Below, one piece after another: positions 8,711 through 16,170 of a stretch of DNA of 64,000 nt. Positions within the stretch are counted from its first letter, which is position 1. Each line of letters begins with the position of its first letter. The notes under the pieces are model-generated. The model was not told where the DNA came from and ran no database searches. It saw only the letters and a program-made list of their open reading frames with translations. Position numbers and translations under genes: made by a program. The stretch comes from an uncultured Lachnospiraceae bacterium (GTDB lineage: Bacteria > Bacillota > Clostridia > Lachnospirales > Lachnospiraceae): contig CANBFE010000007.1 in assembly GCA_947367855.1 (NCBI GenBank), forward strand, positions 1 to 64,000. Direction: 5' to 3'.

Positions 8711-8911
8711 ATGGACGAAGATAAAATGATTGATGACCTGGTAAATATGCTGGACTCCGGCATGATGGAAGGTGTAGGCCACGTAAACGTGGATTACAAC
8801 CAGGATGTAGAATCAAAAAGCGTTCAGACAATGGGCTGTACGGATTGTTCCAGGACGCCGTTGGCCTGCAGTGTTCCTACTCTTGAACAGGGACTGGACG
8901 ATTATCAGTAA
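8711..8911 (+). CDS. 66-aa protein resembling the front half of the glycyl-radical domain
   Basis: Unrecognised small protein between the two halves of the split pyruvate formate-lyase. Residues 8-32 (DDLVNMLD..., GHVNVDYNQD) align with residues 9-34 of the 80-aa protein (DNLVNLLD..., HHLNVNVLNRD). It then diverges into a Cys-rich tail with C43, C46 and C53 (MGCTDCSRTPLAC) and has no RVSGY radical motif. AGGAGG lies 4 bases before the ATG, close but usable. Position and similarity suggest that it binds the site the radical domain occupies, as a placeholder or maturation factor. That function is inference only. It could also be a decaying paralogue, although the frame is intact and well initiated. 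Confidence 0.65.
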   Translation: MDEDKMIDDLVNMLDSGMMEGVGHVNVDYNQDVESKSVQTMGCTDCSRTPLACSVPTLEQGLDDYQ

Positions 8912-8938
8912 TTATCCTTTTCCTGAAGATACATGCAT

Positions 8939-8976
8939 TTTTCAACTAATTAACCATATATAATATTTTAAGGAGG
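8939..8976 (+). repeat. Leader repeat, copy 2 (upstream of the glycyl-radical gene)
   Basis: TTTTCAACTAATT at 8939-8951, then an ATATTTTA tract and AAGGAGG, mirroring the pflB leader at 6490-6520. It is the 5' leader of the 80-aa gene. A TATAAT at about 8959 lacks a convincing -35 box. Confidence 0.6.
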
Positions 8977-8985
8977 AAAATCACT

Positions 8986-9228
8986 ATGGCAACAAATACT
9001 GCACAGGTTGACAACCTTGTTAACTTACTCGACGGCTATGCTACAAAGGGCGGCCATCATTTGAATGTAAACGTACTGAACAGGGATATGCTGCTGGACG
9101 CTCAGAAGCATCCTGAGAACTATCCTCAGCTGACCATTCGTGTATCCGGATACGCAGTTAACTTCATCAAGCTGACTCCCGAGCAGCAGGCTGACGTTAT
9201 CTCCCGTACCTTCCATGAGTCAGTATAA
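8986..9228 (+). CDS. grcA: Stand-alone glycyl-radical domain of pyruvate formate-lyase (GrcA-like)
   Basis: The 80 residues correspond to the last part of PflB. They begin at VDNLVNLLDGY, pass through GGHHLNVNVLNRDMLLDA and end in IRVSGYAVNFIKLTPEQQADVISRTF. G55 in RVSGY is the glycine converted to a radical by the activating enzyme. In E. coli a comparable protein (YfiD/GrcA) repairs oxygen-cleaved PflB. Here the main chain has no radical domain at all, so this protein must be an obligatory subunit unless another complete PflB exists elsewhere. AAGGAGG lies upstream at good spacing. A GC-rich hairpin follows and pflA starts 98 bases later. The symbol reflects domain similarity rather than proven repair function. 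Confidence 0.9.
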   Translation: MATNTAQVDNLVNLLDGYATKGGHHLNVNVLNRDMLLDAQKHPENYPQLTIRVSGYAVNFIKLTPEQQADVISRTFHESV

Positions 9229-9251
9229 GCCGACGAGTTAGTCGCATGAAA

Positions 9252-9276
9252 CCCCGGGAAGTATTCCTTCCCGGGG
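9252..9276 (+). terminator. Hairpin between the glycyl-radical gene and pflA
   Basis: Stem CCCCGGGAAG / CTTCCCGGGG (10 bp, 5-nt loop), followed by ATTTCC only. It is probably a leaky terminator or mRNA stabiliser that lowers pflA expression relative to the enzyme. Confidence 0.6.
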
Positions 9277-9326
9277 ATTTCCGTAGAGAAATACAGCCCT
9301 AAAACTGTAGAAAGCGTGGTAATCTT

Positions 9327-10088
9327 ATGCAGGGAAGAATTCATTCATTGGAAAGCTTCGGAACGGTTGACGGCCCCGGCACACGGTTTGTAGTATTCGT
9401 GCAGGGTTGTCCCATGCGCTGTGCCTACTGCCACAATCCCGATACCTGGGAGATAAACGGAGGCACGCTTATGGAGCCTTCCCATATCATCGAGCAGTAT
9501 GAGAAAAACCAAGCCTTTTATGCCAACGGCGGCGGACTTACCGTAACCGGCGGAGAGCCTTTAATGCAGGTGGACTTTGTAACGGAACTGTTTACCCTTG
9601 CCAGGGCAAAAGGGATTCATACCTGCATAGACAGCTCCGGAATCACATTTAATCCGGACAATGCCCCTCTGATGTCCAAACTGGACCATCTGATGTCCCT
9701 GACCGATCTGGTGATGTTGGACATCAAGCATATTGATCCGGAAAAGCACAGAGAGCTTACTCTGCAGCCCAATGAAAATATTTTAAAATTTGCCGCATAT
9801 CTGAATGAAAAGCATGTGGATATGTGGATCCGTCATGTAGTGGTGCCGGGAATAACGGACGATGAAAAATATCTGTTCGACCTGGGATACTTTATCGGAC
9901 AATTCAGCAATCTGAAGGCCCTTGATGTGCTGCCCTATCACACTATGGGGGAGAAGAAATACGAGAGCCTGGGGATGGAATACAGACTTAAGGGAGTTCC
10001 TCCCATGGATAAGGATAAGCTGATTGATAAAAAGAAAGCCATTCTCGACGGAATCAAACAGAGAAGGAAGGAACTTTCCTCAAAATAA
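9327..10088 (+). CDS. pflA: Pyruvate formate-lyase activating enzyme
   Basis: Radical SAM enzyme that abstracts hydrogen from the glycine of pyruvate formate-lyase, using a [4Fe-4S] cluster and S-adenosylmethionine. The cluster motif CxxxCxxC is C28, C32, C35 in GCPMRCAYC, followed by HNPDTW. The SAM-binding GGEP motif is in VTGGEPLMQ. The 253-aa length is typical. Its target here would be the 80-aa separate domain rather than a contiguous PflB, so docking must occur on the small protein or on the complex. It lies 98 bases downstream of the radical-domain gene, behind a hairpin, and 36 bases before the ferredoxin gene. Confidence 0.95.
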   Translation: MQGRIHSLESFGTVDGPGTRFVVFVQGCPMRCAYCHNPDTWEINGGTLMEPSHIIEQYEKNQAFYANGGGLTVTGGEPLMQVDFVTELFTLARAKGIHTCIDSSGITFNPDNAPLMSKLDHLMSLTDLVMLDIKHIDPEKHRELTLQPNENILKFAAYLNEKHVDMWIRHVVVPGITDDEKYLFDLGYFIGQFSNLKALDVLPYHTMGEKKYESLGMEYRLKGVPPMDKDKLIDKKKAILDGIKQRRKELSSK

Positions 10089-10124
10089 CAGAAAACGCAT
10101 TACATCAAAAGGAGGATTTTTATT

Positions 10125-10295
10125 ATGGCATACGTAATCAGCGATGCTTGTGTAGCATGTGGAGCTTGTGAATCCCAGTGCCCTGTTGGCGCAATCAGCA
10201 TGGGAGACGGCAAATTTGAGATCGATCCCGATAAGTGCATCGAGTGCGGAGCATGTGCGGGACAGTGCCCTACCGGAGCTATCTCTCAGGGCTAA
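10125..10295 (+). CDS. 2[4Fe-4S] ferredoxin
   Basis: A 56-residue clostridial-type ferredoxin. Two CxxCxxCxxxCP motifs are intact (CVACGACESQCP near the start, CIECGACAGQCP in the second half), giving two four-iron clusters for low-potential electron transfer. AAAGGAGG lies 9 bases before the ATG and a strong terminator follows. Its place after pflA suggests it may supply the electron for reductive cleavage of S-adenosylmethionine by PflA, or serve general anaerobic metabolism. The pairing is an inference from position. Confidence 0.93.
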   Translation: MAYVISDACVACGACESQCPVGAISMGDGKFEIDPDKCIECGACAGQCPTGAISQG

Positions 10296-10340
10296 AACTT
10301 TCAGCCCTCTGCTAAAGCCCCGGCAAAACAGGATTTCCCA

Positions 10341-10375
10341 GGCGCTTCTTTACAGGAAGCGCCTTTTCTTTTTTT
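10341..10375 (+). terminator. Rho-independent terminator of the pfl-ferredoxin locus
   Basis: Stem GGCGCTTC / GAAGCGCC (8 bp, 7-nt loop), followed by TTTTCTTTTTTT. The last codons of the convergent MerR-type gene lie inside this structure. Confidence 0.9.
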
Positions 10376-11051
10376 CCGGAACGGTTGTCTGCCCCTCACC
10401 CTGAACAACAGTTTTCTCCTGATCCTTTTCGGCTTTTGCCCTGCCAAGACGCCTGGTTTTCTTTCGAAGCAGCTCGTCCATCCGCTTAAAATGTTCCTCA
10501 TCCCTCTCTGCAAGCATTTTATCCCTGGCCTCCTCCCGCTCCTCCTGCATCCTGAATTGATAATCTAGCTCTTTTACCACACTTTCCCTGATTTCACGGC
10601 AAAGCTCTCCATTGTTTTCCTGAAGAGTCTGGCGAATCAGCTGCTGCAGCAGCCACTGAAGTCTCCGGGACTTGTCCTCCCTGGATTCTCGCACAGCCTC
10701 AGGCTGTTCATTTTTATTGGGAACAATATCAATGGCCATCCCAGGTCCCTGGTTCTGCATCCCATTATCCATACTATACTGCTGCTCCCTGTTTTCCGAC
10801 ACAGCATTCTCCGCAGACAGCACATCCAGTTTTCCGTCTTTTAAGATCATTTTAATCGCTTTCAACTGTAATCCCCTTTCCTTCATTCCTTTAATCTGCT
10901 TAAAACGCTCCACATCCTCATCTGTATAATAGCGGTGTCCCAGTTCATTGCGCTTAATGGGCAGATGCAGTTCATCTTCCCAATAGCGCAGGACATGGCT
11001 CTCCACCTTCACTTCTCTTGCGGCATCTGAAATCAACAGATAATTCCCCAT
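10350..11051 (-). CDS. MerR-type DNA-binding protein with C-terminal coiled coil (RacA-like architecture)
   Basis: The N-terminus is a MerR-family winged helix-turn-helix (ISDAAREVKVESHVLRYWE, then GHRYYTDEDVERF, residues 5-70). In place of an effector domain there is a long, highly charged helical region (about 135-205) and a very basic tail (KKTRRLGRAK and KKKRR). This arrangement resembles B. subtilis RacA, a chromosome-anchoring protein, more than a metal- or drug-sensing MerR. The start at 11051 follows AAAGGAG with 7-base spacing. It sits downstream of dnaB but is separated from it by a terminator. Its 3' end overlaps the ferredoxin terminator. A chromosome-organising role is inferred from architecture only. 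Confidence 0.75.
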   Translation of the reverse strand: MGNYLLISDAAREVKVESHVLRYWEDELHLPIKRNELGHRYYTDEDVERFKQIKGMKERGLQLKAIKMILKDGKLDVLSAENAVSENREQQYSMDNGMQNQGPGMAIDIVPNKNEQPEAVRESREDKSRRLQWLLQQLIRQTLQENNGELCREIRESVVKELDYQFRMQEEREEARDKMLAERDEEHFKRMDELLRKKTRRLGRAKAEKDQEKTVVQGEGQTTVPEKKKRRFL

Positions 11052-11087
11052 TATGTCTCCTTTCCACACAAAGCAGTCAATCATTTA

Positions 11088-11125
11088 AAGAAAAAAGAGA
11101 ACAGGCATACTTGCCCATTCTCTTT
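11088..11125 (-). terminator. Terminator of the gdpP-rplI-dnaB operon
   Basis: Stem AAAGAGAA / TTCTCTTT with an inner GGGCA/TGCC pairing. TTTTTTC follows in the minus direction, just after the dnaB stop. Confidence 0.85.
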
Positions 11126-11147
11126 CGTAATTTTATGTTCAGGACTT

Positions 11148-12512
11148 CTACTGGGGATCAAAGCGGCCTGTTTCCCTGTGTTCCAGGTTTACAAAACGCT
11201 GATACTCCGGCAGCCATGCCAGTTCCACTGTGCCTATGGGGCCGTTTCTCTGTTTTGCGATAATAATCTCCGCTATCCCTTTTTTCTCTGAATCGTGATT
11301 ATAGTAATCATCACGGTAAATAAACATTACCACGTCGGCATCCTGCTCAATTGCCCCTGACTCTCTCAGGTCAGAAAGGATAGGCCTGTGGTCCGGTCTC
11401 TGCTCCACAGCCCTGGACAGCTGGGAAAATGCCACCACCGGAACGGACAATTCCCTTGCCACTGCCTTCAGGGAACGGGAAATATCAGATATCTCCTGCT
11501 GTCGCGACTCATTCTTGCCATTACCCGTCATCAGCTGCAGATAATCAATCATAATCATTGACAGGTTATGTTCCAGTTTATACTTACGGCACTTGGAACG
11601 AAGTTCCGCAATACTGATACCCGGGGTATCGTCTATAATGAGCTTGGATCTCCCAATGACTCCGGCGCTTTCAATCAGCCTCTCCCACTCCTGGTCATTC
11701 ATCTGGCCTGTCCTGAGCTTCTGGGAATCCACATTGGATTCCATGGAAAACATACGGTTTACCAACTGCTCCTTACTCATTTCCAGACTGAATATGGCCA
11801 CTGTCAGATTCTTCTTGAATGCTGCATACCGTGCAAGATTCAGCTCCAGAGCGGTTTTTCCCATGGAGGGTCTGGCTGCGATCAGGATCAGATCCGATGG
11901 CTGCAGCCCAGCCGTCCGGTAATCCAGATCCAGAAAGCCTGTGGGAACTCCTGTGACGCTTCCCTTGCTTTTGGCCGCGGCTTCAATCTTGTCCATGGCA
12001 TTCATAACCACCTGTCTGATGGGAACATAATCATCCGTGGTCCTTCTCTGCACCAGTTGAAAAACACGTTTTTCCGTATCTTCCAAAATGTATTCCAGTG
12101 TTTCCTTGCCTGCATAACAGGTGTTGGCAATCTCCTCATTCAGCCGTATCAGCCTGCGCAGCGTAGCCTTCTCCGCCACTATCCCCGCATAATGCCTGAT
12201 ATTGCCGGAAATAATCGGCATGGTGAGAAACTCCCTGACAAACTCCAGGCTGCTGATTTCCGGCGGCACATCCTTTGTCCGCAGCTTTTCCTGCAGCGTC
12301 ACCAGATCCACCGGACTCCCCTCATCGTTTAATTCACACATACCGCCAAACAGAATTCCATACTGTCTGTTGTAAAAATCTTCTTCCGTTATCAGCTCAG
12401 AGGCCGCCACAATGGCATCTCTGTCCATAAGCATGGAACAAATCACGGACTGCTCTGCCTCCATATTGTGGGGCAGTATCCTTTTCAGCACATTTTCTTC
12501 CATGATATCCAT
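11148..12512 (-). CDS. dnaB: Replicative DNA helicase DnaB
   Basis: Hexameric 5'-3' helicase that unwinds DNA at the replication fork (DnaC in B. subtilis nomenclature). The N-terminal primase-interacting domain spans about residues 10-115 (LPHNMEAEQSVICSML). The RecA-like motor has its Walker A at 213-221 (ARPSMGKTA), and conserved FSLEMS and DYLQLM motifs follow. The 454-aa length is normal and no intein is present. An alternative start three codons in (MEEN) is possible, and the RBS supports either. It is the last gene of the gdpP-rplI-dnaB operon, 34 bases after rplI. Confidence 0.96.
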   Translation of the reverse strand: MDIMEENVLKRILPHNMEAEQSVICSMLMDRDAIVAASELITEEDFYNRQYGILFGGMCELNDEGSPVDLVTLQEKLRTKDVPPEISSLEFVREFLTMPIISGNIRHYAGIVAEKATLRRLIRLNEEIANTCYAGKETLEYILEDTEKRVFQLVQRRTTDDYVPIRQVVMNAMDKIEAAAKSKGSVTGVPTGFLDLDYRTAGLQPSDLILIAARPSMGKTALELNLARYAAFKKNLTVAIFSLEMSKEQLVNRMFSMESNVDSQKLRTGQMNDQEWERLIESAGVIGRSKLIIDDTPGISIAELRSKCRKYKLEHNLSMIMIDYLQLMTGNGKNESRQQEISDISRSLKAVARELSVPVVAFSQLSRAVEQRPDHRPILSDLRESGAIEQDADVVMFIYRDDYYNHDSEKKGIAEIIIAKQRNGPIGTVELAWLPEYQRFVNLEHRETGRFDPQ

Positions 12513-12546
12513 AGCTTCTGAAAATCATCCCTTCTATTTTATGCCG

Positions 12547-12993
12547 TTAGTTTTCAACTACCTTTACTGTGAGCTTCCCTGTGACCTGGGGATGCAGCTT
12601 GATTGCCACTTCGTAGGCCCCGAAACTCTTCAGATTCTCCGGCAGCACGATTTTTTTCTTGTCCAGTTCAATATTGTGCTGCTCCTTGCAGGCAGTTGCA
12701 ATTTCTTTTGTGGATACGGAGCCGAAGGTTCTTCCACCCTCTCCTGCCTTGATTTTTACGATTACCTGCTTTGTCTCCAGGTCCGCAGCCATAGCCCTGG
12801 CTGCCTCCAGCTGCTCCCTGGCAAGCCTGTCCGCATTTGCCTTATGAAGTTTCAGGTCATTCATGTTCCCGGGAGTGGCCTCCACCCCTATTTTCTTCGG
12901 CAAAATATAATTCCTTGCGTATCCTTCACTGGCCTCAATGACATCACCCTTTTTGCCCAGTTTCTTTTCATCCTGTAATAATATAATTTTCAT
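12547..12993 (-). CDS. rplI: 50S ribosomal protein L9
   Basis: L9 binds 23S rRNA at the base of the L1 stalk and extends outward on a long helix. The family signature at the N-terminus is clear (MKIILLQDEKKLGKKGDVIEA, then GYARNYILPK). The connecting helix (about residues 40-75) and C-terminal domain (about 80-148) complete a 148-aa protein of normal length. It lies between gdpP and dnaB, the arrangement common in Firmicutes, and is expected to be cotranscribed with both. Confidence 0.97.
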   Translation of the reverse strand: MKIILLQDEKKLGKKGDVIEASEGYARNYILPKKIGVEATPGNMNDLKLHKANADRLAREQLEAARAMAADLETKQVIVKIKAGEGGRTFGSVSTKEIATACKEQHNIELDKKKIVLPENLKSFGAYEVAIKLHPQVTGKLTVKVVEN

Positions 12994-13065
12994 CTTCCCA
13001 GATCCTTTCCTGCTTATTTTTTCTGTCCGGACAAAAGCCGTCCGAAGTTTTCTCTCCGGAACATG

Positions 13066-15114
13066 TCAGATTTCACCGTTTTCCAACATACTGTCAACAG
13101 TGCGTTTCAATGCGCCGATTGCCTCTATAATTCCAACCCCCTCCATCTGACATGCCGCCGTGTTCAAATGTCCGCCTCCGCCCATACGTTCCATTATAAG
13201 CTGAACATTCACTTCATCTATGGACCGGGCACTGATATAAATCTGGCCCTGGTAATCCGTCAGCACAAAGCTGGCCTTAATCCCCCTTATGTTCAGCAGC
13301 TCGTTTGCCGCCTGGGCGCCAATAATGGTGGGACTGGGCAGATCATCTGCCGTACAGACAGAAATCGCGAAAAACTGTTTATAAATCTCTGCCTGGCTGA
13401 CTGCATCCGCCTTGGCCTTGTATCCCTGCGCATCCTCCCGGAAAAGCTTGCGCACCCGGGTCACATCCGCACCGCTGCGGCGCAGGAACGCAGCCGCCTC
13501 AAAGGTACGCACACCTGTCTTTATCATGAAATTGTTGGTGTCAATCATGATGCCTGAATACATACAGTCCGCTTCCTCAGGCCGAATCCTGATATTGTCA
13601 TAAATATACTGCAGAATCTCCGATACCATCTCGCAGGTGGAGGAAGCGTAGGGTTCCACATAGGAGAGGGTGGCATTTTCAATGGTTTCGGATCCCTGTC
13701 TGTGATGATCAAGCACCACCACGGATTTGCAGAATTTCAAAAGCGACGGGCATTCCGTTATGGACGGCTTATTCACGTCCACCACCACCAGAACGGTATT
13801 GCTCCCTGCAGTCTCTATGGCCTGCTGGTTGCCTATAATCATATCACTGTATTCCTGACTGCTCCCAAACAGCTCCACCGTAGGCTGAATGGCCGGAATC
13901 ACCTCGTTCAGCACAATATGAGCCTTGCGGCCCAGGGTAAGTGCAATCCTGTATATGCCCACAGCCGCGCCGAAACTGTCCGCATCGGGCATCCTGTGTC
14001 CCATTACCAGAACCTGATCCTTACTGGTGATGATCTCACGGAGAGCCTGGGCCTTTACGCGGGCTTTCACCCGGGTATTTTTCTCTACCTGCTGGCTCTT
14101 TCCACCGTAGTATGTAATACTTTCCGGTGTCTTGATCACAGCCTGGTCACCGCCCCGCCCCAGAGCCAGATCAATGGCATTGCGGGAAAACTCATAATTC
14201 TGGGCATAAGTAAGCCCGTCCAGCCCAACTCCGATACTGATGGTCACAGCCATCTCATTGCCGATATTAACAGTCTTCACGTCCTCCAACAGTTCAAAAC
14301 GGGATTCCTGCAGCTGGGCAACCACGCGCTTGCGCATGATGACCAGATATTTATCCTTGTCCAGCTTCTTACAGATACCGTCAAAGGCAGATATATACTT
14401 GTTTACCTTTCTGTCGATCAGGGCGATCAGCAGGGATCTGCGCACTTCTTCCACCCCGTCCAGCGCCTCGTCGTAATTGTCAAGATAGATCATGCCTACA
14501 GCAAGGCTCTGGTCATCCACCTCACGGAGCGCAATATGAAGCGCAGTCTCATCATAGAGATACATGGCCGTCAGATATCCCTGATACCCTTCCCCGTCTA
14601 TCATATCACTGTCTTCCATCATATCCTTCAGTGAGATCTTCCGGAGCTTCACCACATACTCATTTCCCTCATATTCCATTTCATACTGCGCCTCATCCAC
14701 CCCGCTGTCGTCCGGCAGACGATCCCTCGTAATAGTGGGAAACAGGGAGGTTATGGATTTCTTATATCCCTTTGGCTGATGAATAATATTCTCAAAGGCG
14801 GCATTTGTCCAGATCAGTTTCCCGTTATCGTCAAGCAGTGCATAGGGAAGATCCAGTTCCCTCAGCAGCCTGCGCTGTACCTGTCCGTATTCCGTGGCAA
14901 AACTGATCAGCTCATTCATAATGACCGGCTTATTATAAAAATACAGAGACAGAGTGATCGCAAAATAGAACAAGATATATCCTGTCAGAAAGGCGCCTGC
15001 ACGCAAATCAATAACACAGACAGCAACATCCACAACACAGAGAAGCACACCCAGATAGATGCCGAACTGTATAAATGTCCTGATGCGGCCCTTTAATTTT
15101 ATTCTCTTTTTCAT
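13066..15114 (-). CDS. gdpP: Cyclic-di-AMP phosphodiesterase GdpP
   Basis: Membrane-bound DHH/DHHA1 phosphodiesterase that hydrolyses c-di-AMP to pApA. Two transmembrane helices (about residues 14-60) are followed by a PAS-like domain (about 85-165), a degenerate GGDEF domain (about 170-325, lacking GGDEF), the DHH domain and the DHHA1 domain. Metal-binding residues include H373, D377 and D379 in GHRMPDADS, D446, and the D469-H470-H471 triad. The GGGGH motif near the C-terminus binds substrate. The 682-aa length matches the family. It is the first gene of the operon with rplI and dnaB, behind an extended -10 promoter. Confidence 0.95.
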   Translation of the reverse strand: MKKRIKLKGRIRTFIQFGIYLGVLLCVVDVAVCVIDLRAGAFLTGYILFYFAITLSLYFYNKPVIMNELISFATEYGQVQRRLLRELDLPYALLDDNGKLIWTNAAFENIIHQPKGYKKSITSLFPTITRDRLPDDSGVDEAQYEMEYEGNEYVVKLRKISLKDMMEDSDMIDGEGYQGYLTAMYLYDETALHIALREVDDQSLAVGMIYLDNYDEALDGVEEVRRSLLIALIDRKVNKYISAFDGICKKLDKDKYLVIMRKRVVAQLQESRFELLEDVKTVNIGNEMAVTISIGVGLDGLTYAQNYEFSRNAIDLALGRGGDQAVIKTPESITYYGGKSQQVEKNTRVKARVKAQALREIITSKDQVLVMGHRMPDADSFGAAVGIYRIALTLGRKAHIVLNEVIPAIQPTVELFGSSQEYSDMIIGNQQAIETAGSNTVLVVVDVNKPSITECPSLLKFCKSVVVLDHHRQGSETIENATLSYVEPYASSTCEMVSEILQYIYDNIRIRPEEADCMYSGIMIDTNNFMIKTGVRTFEAAAFLRRSGADVTRVRKLFREDAQGYKAKADAVSQAEIYKQFFAISVCTADDLPSPTIIGAQAANELLNIRGIKASFVLTDYQGQIYISARSIDEVNVQLIMERMGGGGHLNTAACQMEGVGIIEAIGALKRTVDSMLENGEI

Positions 15115-15223
15115 ATGGATACCTCGCAGGCCTCAGATTCCTTCCTGCTGTTTCTTTTTAAATTGAGATGACAACTCAGCATAGTCTGGCAGATTAAATC
15201 CGCTTACTAAAACATTATAGCAT

Positions 15224-15232
15224 ACTCTTCAA
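15224..15232 (-). promoter_or_regulatory. Extended -10 promoter of the gdpP operon
   Basis: On the minus strand this reads TGCTATAAT, a perfect extended -10 element (TGnTATAAT). The corresponding -35 region is poor, as is common with extended -10 promoters. It lies about 110 bases upstream of gdpP. Confidence 0.65.
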
Positions 15233-15295
15233 CACTATGCCACAATTTAATTTGTCTAAAACGGAAATGTTTTGTAGAAAAGAGGGATTCTGCTG

Positions 15296-15327
15296 AAAAG
15301 ACCAACCGTCCCTCCGGACAGCTGGTC
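15296..15327 (-). terminator. Terminator of the rpsF-ssb-rpsR operon
   Basis: Stem GACCA..GTCC / GGAC..TGGTC with a short internal mismatch, followed by TTTTC in the minus direction, 14 bases after the rpsR stop. Confidence 0.75.
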
Positions 15328-15340
15328 TCTTATTCTGGTC

Positions 15341-15604
15341 TTAATCCTGAACATAGGGCATCAGTGCAACGTGACGTGCTCTCTTGATCGCCACTGTCAG
15401 AGCTCTCTGATGCTTTGCGCAATTGCCTGTGATACGGCGGGGAAGGATCTTGCCCCTCTCGGAAACGTATCTCTTGAGCTTGTTGGTATCTTTGTAATCA
15501 ATCACATTGTCCTTGCCACAGAATACACATACCTTTCTCTTCCTGCGAACCCCGCCCCTCTTTCTCATAGGGCCATCGGGCTTCTCTGCCTTATTATAAG
15601 CCAT
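15341..15604 (-). CDS. rpsR: 30S ribosomal protein S18
   Basis: S18 binds the S6 protein and the 16S rRNA platform. The central signature is VIDYKDTNKLKRYVSERGKI, followed by RRITGNCAKHQR. The N-terminal CVFCGK pair plus the later C and H indicate the zinc-binding (C+) form of S18. The start at 15604 has AGGAGG 7 bases upstream. The frame is open further up, but those starts are too close to the RBS. It is the last gene of the rpsF-ssb-rpsR operon. Confidence 0.96.
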   Translation of the reverse strand: MAYNKAEKPDGPMRKRGGVRRKRKVCVFCGKDNVIDYKDTNKLKRYVSERGKILPRRITGNCAKHQRALTVAIKRARHVALMPYVQD

Positions 15605-15640
15605 ATCCATGCCTCCTGTTCTCAAATAATCAAATTTACC

Positions 15641-16132
15641 TTAACTAAACGGCAGTTCCTCGTCAATTCCGTCGGGAATATTCATAAAACCGTCAGCCGC
15701 TCCGGATGCAGCCGGGGCACTGTTTCCTCCCCCATAGCCGCCGTTGTTGAAGCCGCCTCCGTTATTATAACCGCCCCCGTTGCCGTAACCGCCTGCATTT
15801 CCGCCGGATGCATTCTTGCTCTCGGCAAATTCGATCTCGTCCACCATCACCCGGACACTGTAGACCATCTGTCCGTCTTTGTTGGTATAATTATCATTCT
15901 GAACCCTGCCGCTGAGAACGATCTTGGTTCCCTTATGCAGATATCTCTCGATGAATTCCGCCTGTTTTCCAAATGCAGTACAGTTAAAGAAATCCGCATC
16001 CGGCTCACCCTCACGCTTGAACCGCCTGTCCACTGCAATGGAAAAACGCGCTACTGCGGTCTGGCTTGCCCCCTGTGAATATCTGACTTCCGGATCTCTG
16101 GTTAAACGTCCCATAAGAATTACTTTATTCAT
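15641..16132 (-). CDS. ssb: Single-stranded DNA-binding protein
   Basis: Replication and repair SSB. The OB fold covers about residues 1-105 (MNKVILMGRLTRDPEVRYS, FFNCTAFGKQAEF, and the VDEIEF strand). A Gly/Asn-rich flexible linker (about 113-147) leads to the acidic tail ending EELPFS, which matches the partner-binding tip consensus DDDIPF. The 163-aa length is normal. It sits between rpsF and rpsR as in B. subtilis. Confidence 0.97.
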   Translation of the reverse strand: MNKVILMGRLTRDPEVRYSQGASQTAVARFSIAVDRRFKREGEPDADFFNCTAFGKQAEFIERYLHKGTKIVLSGRVQNDNYTNKDGQMVYSVRVMVDEIEFAESKNASGGNAGGYGNGGGYNNGGGFNNGGYGGGNSAPAASGAADGFMNIPDGIDEELPFS

Positions 16133-16170
16133 ATTTCATTTCTCGCTTTCTATACTCATATGAGTATATA

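Noticed and set aside
6497..8782. 761-aa open frame antisense to pflB
   Set aside because: It is a codon-bias shadow of the highly expressed pflB gene. It has no RBS, no recognisable domain, and the sense strand is unambiguous.
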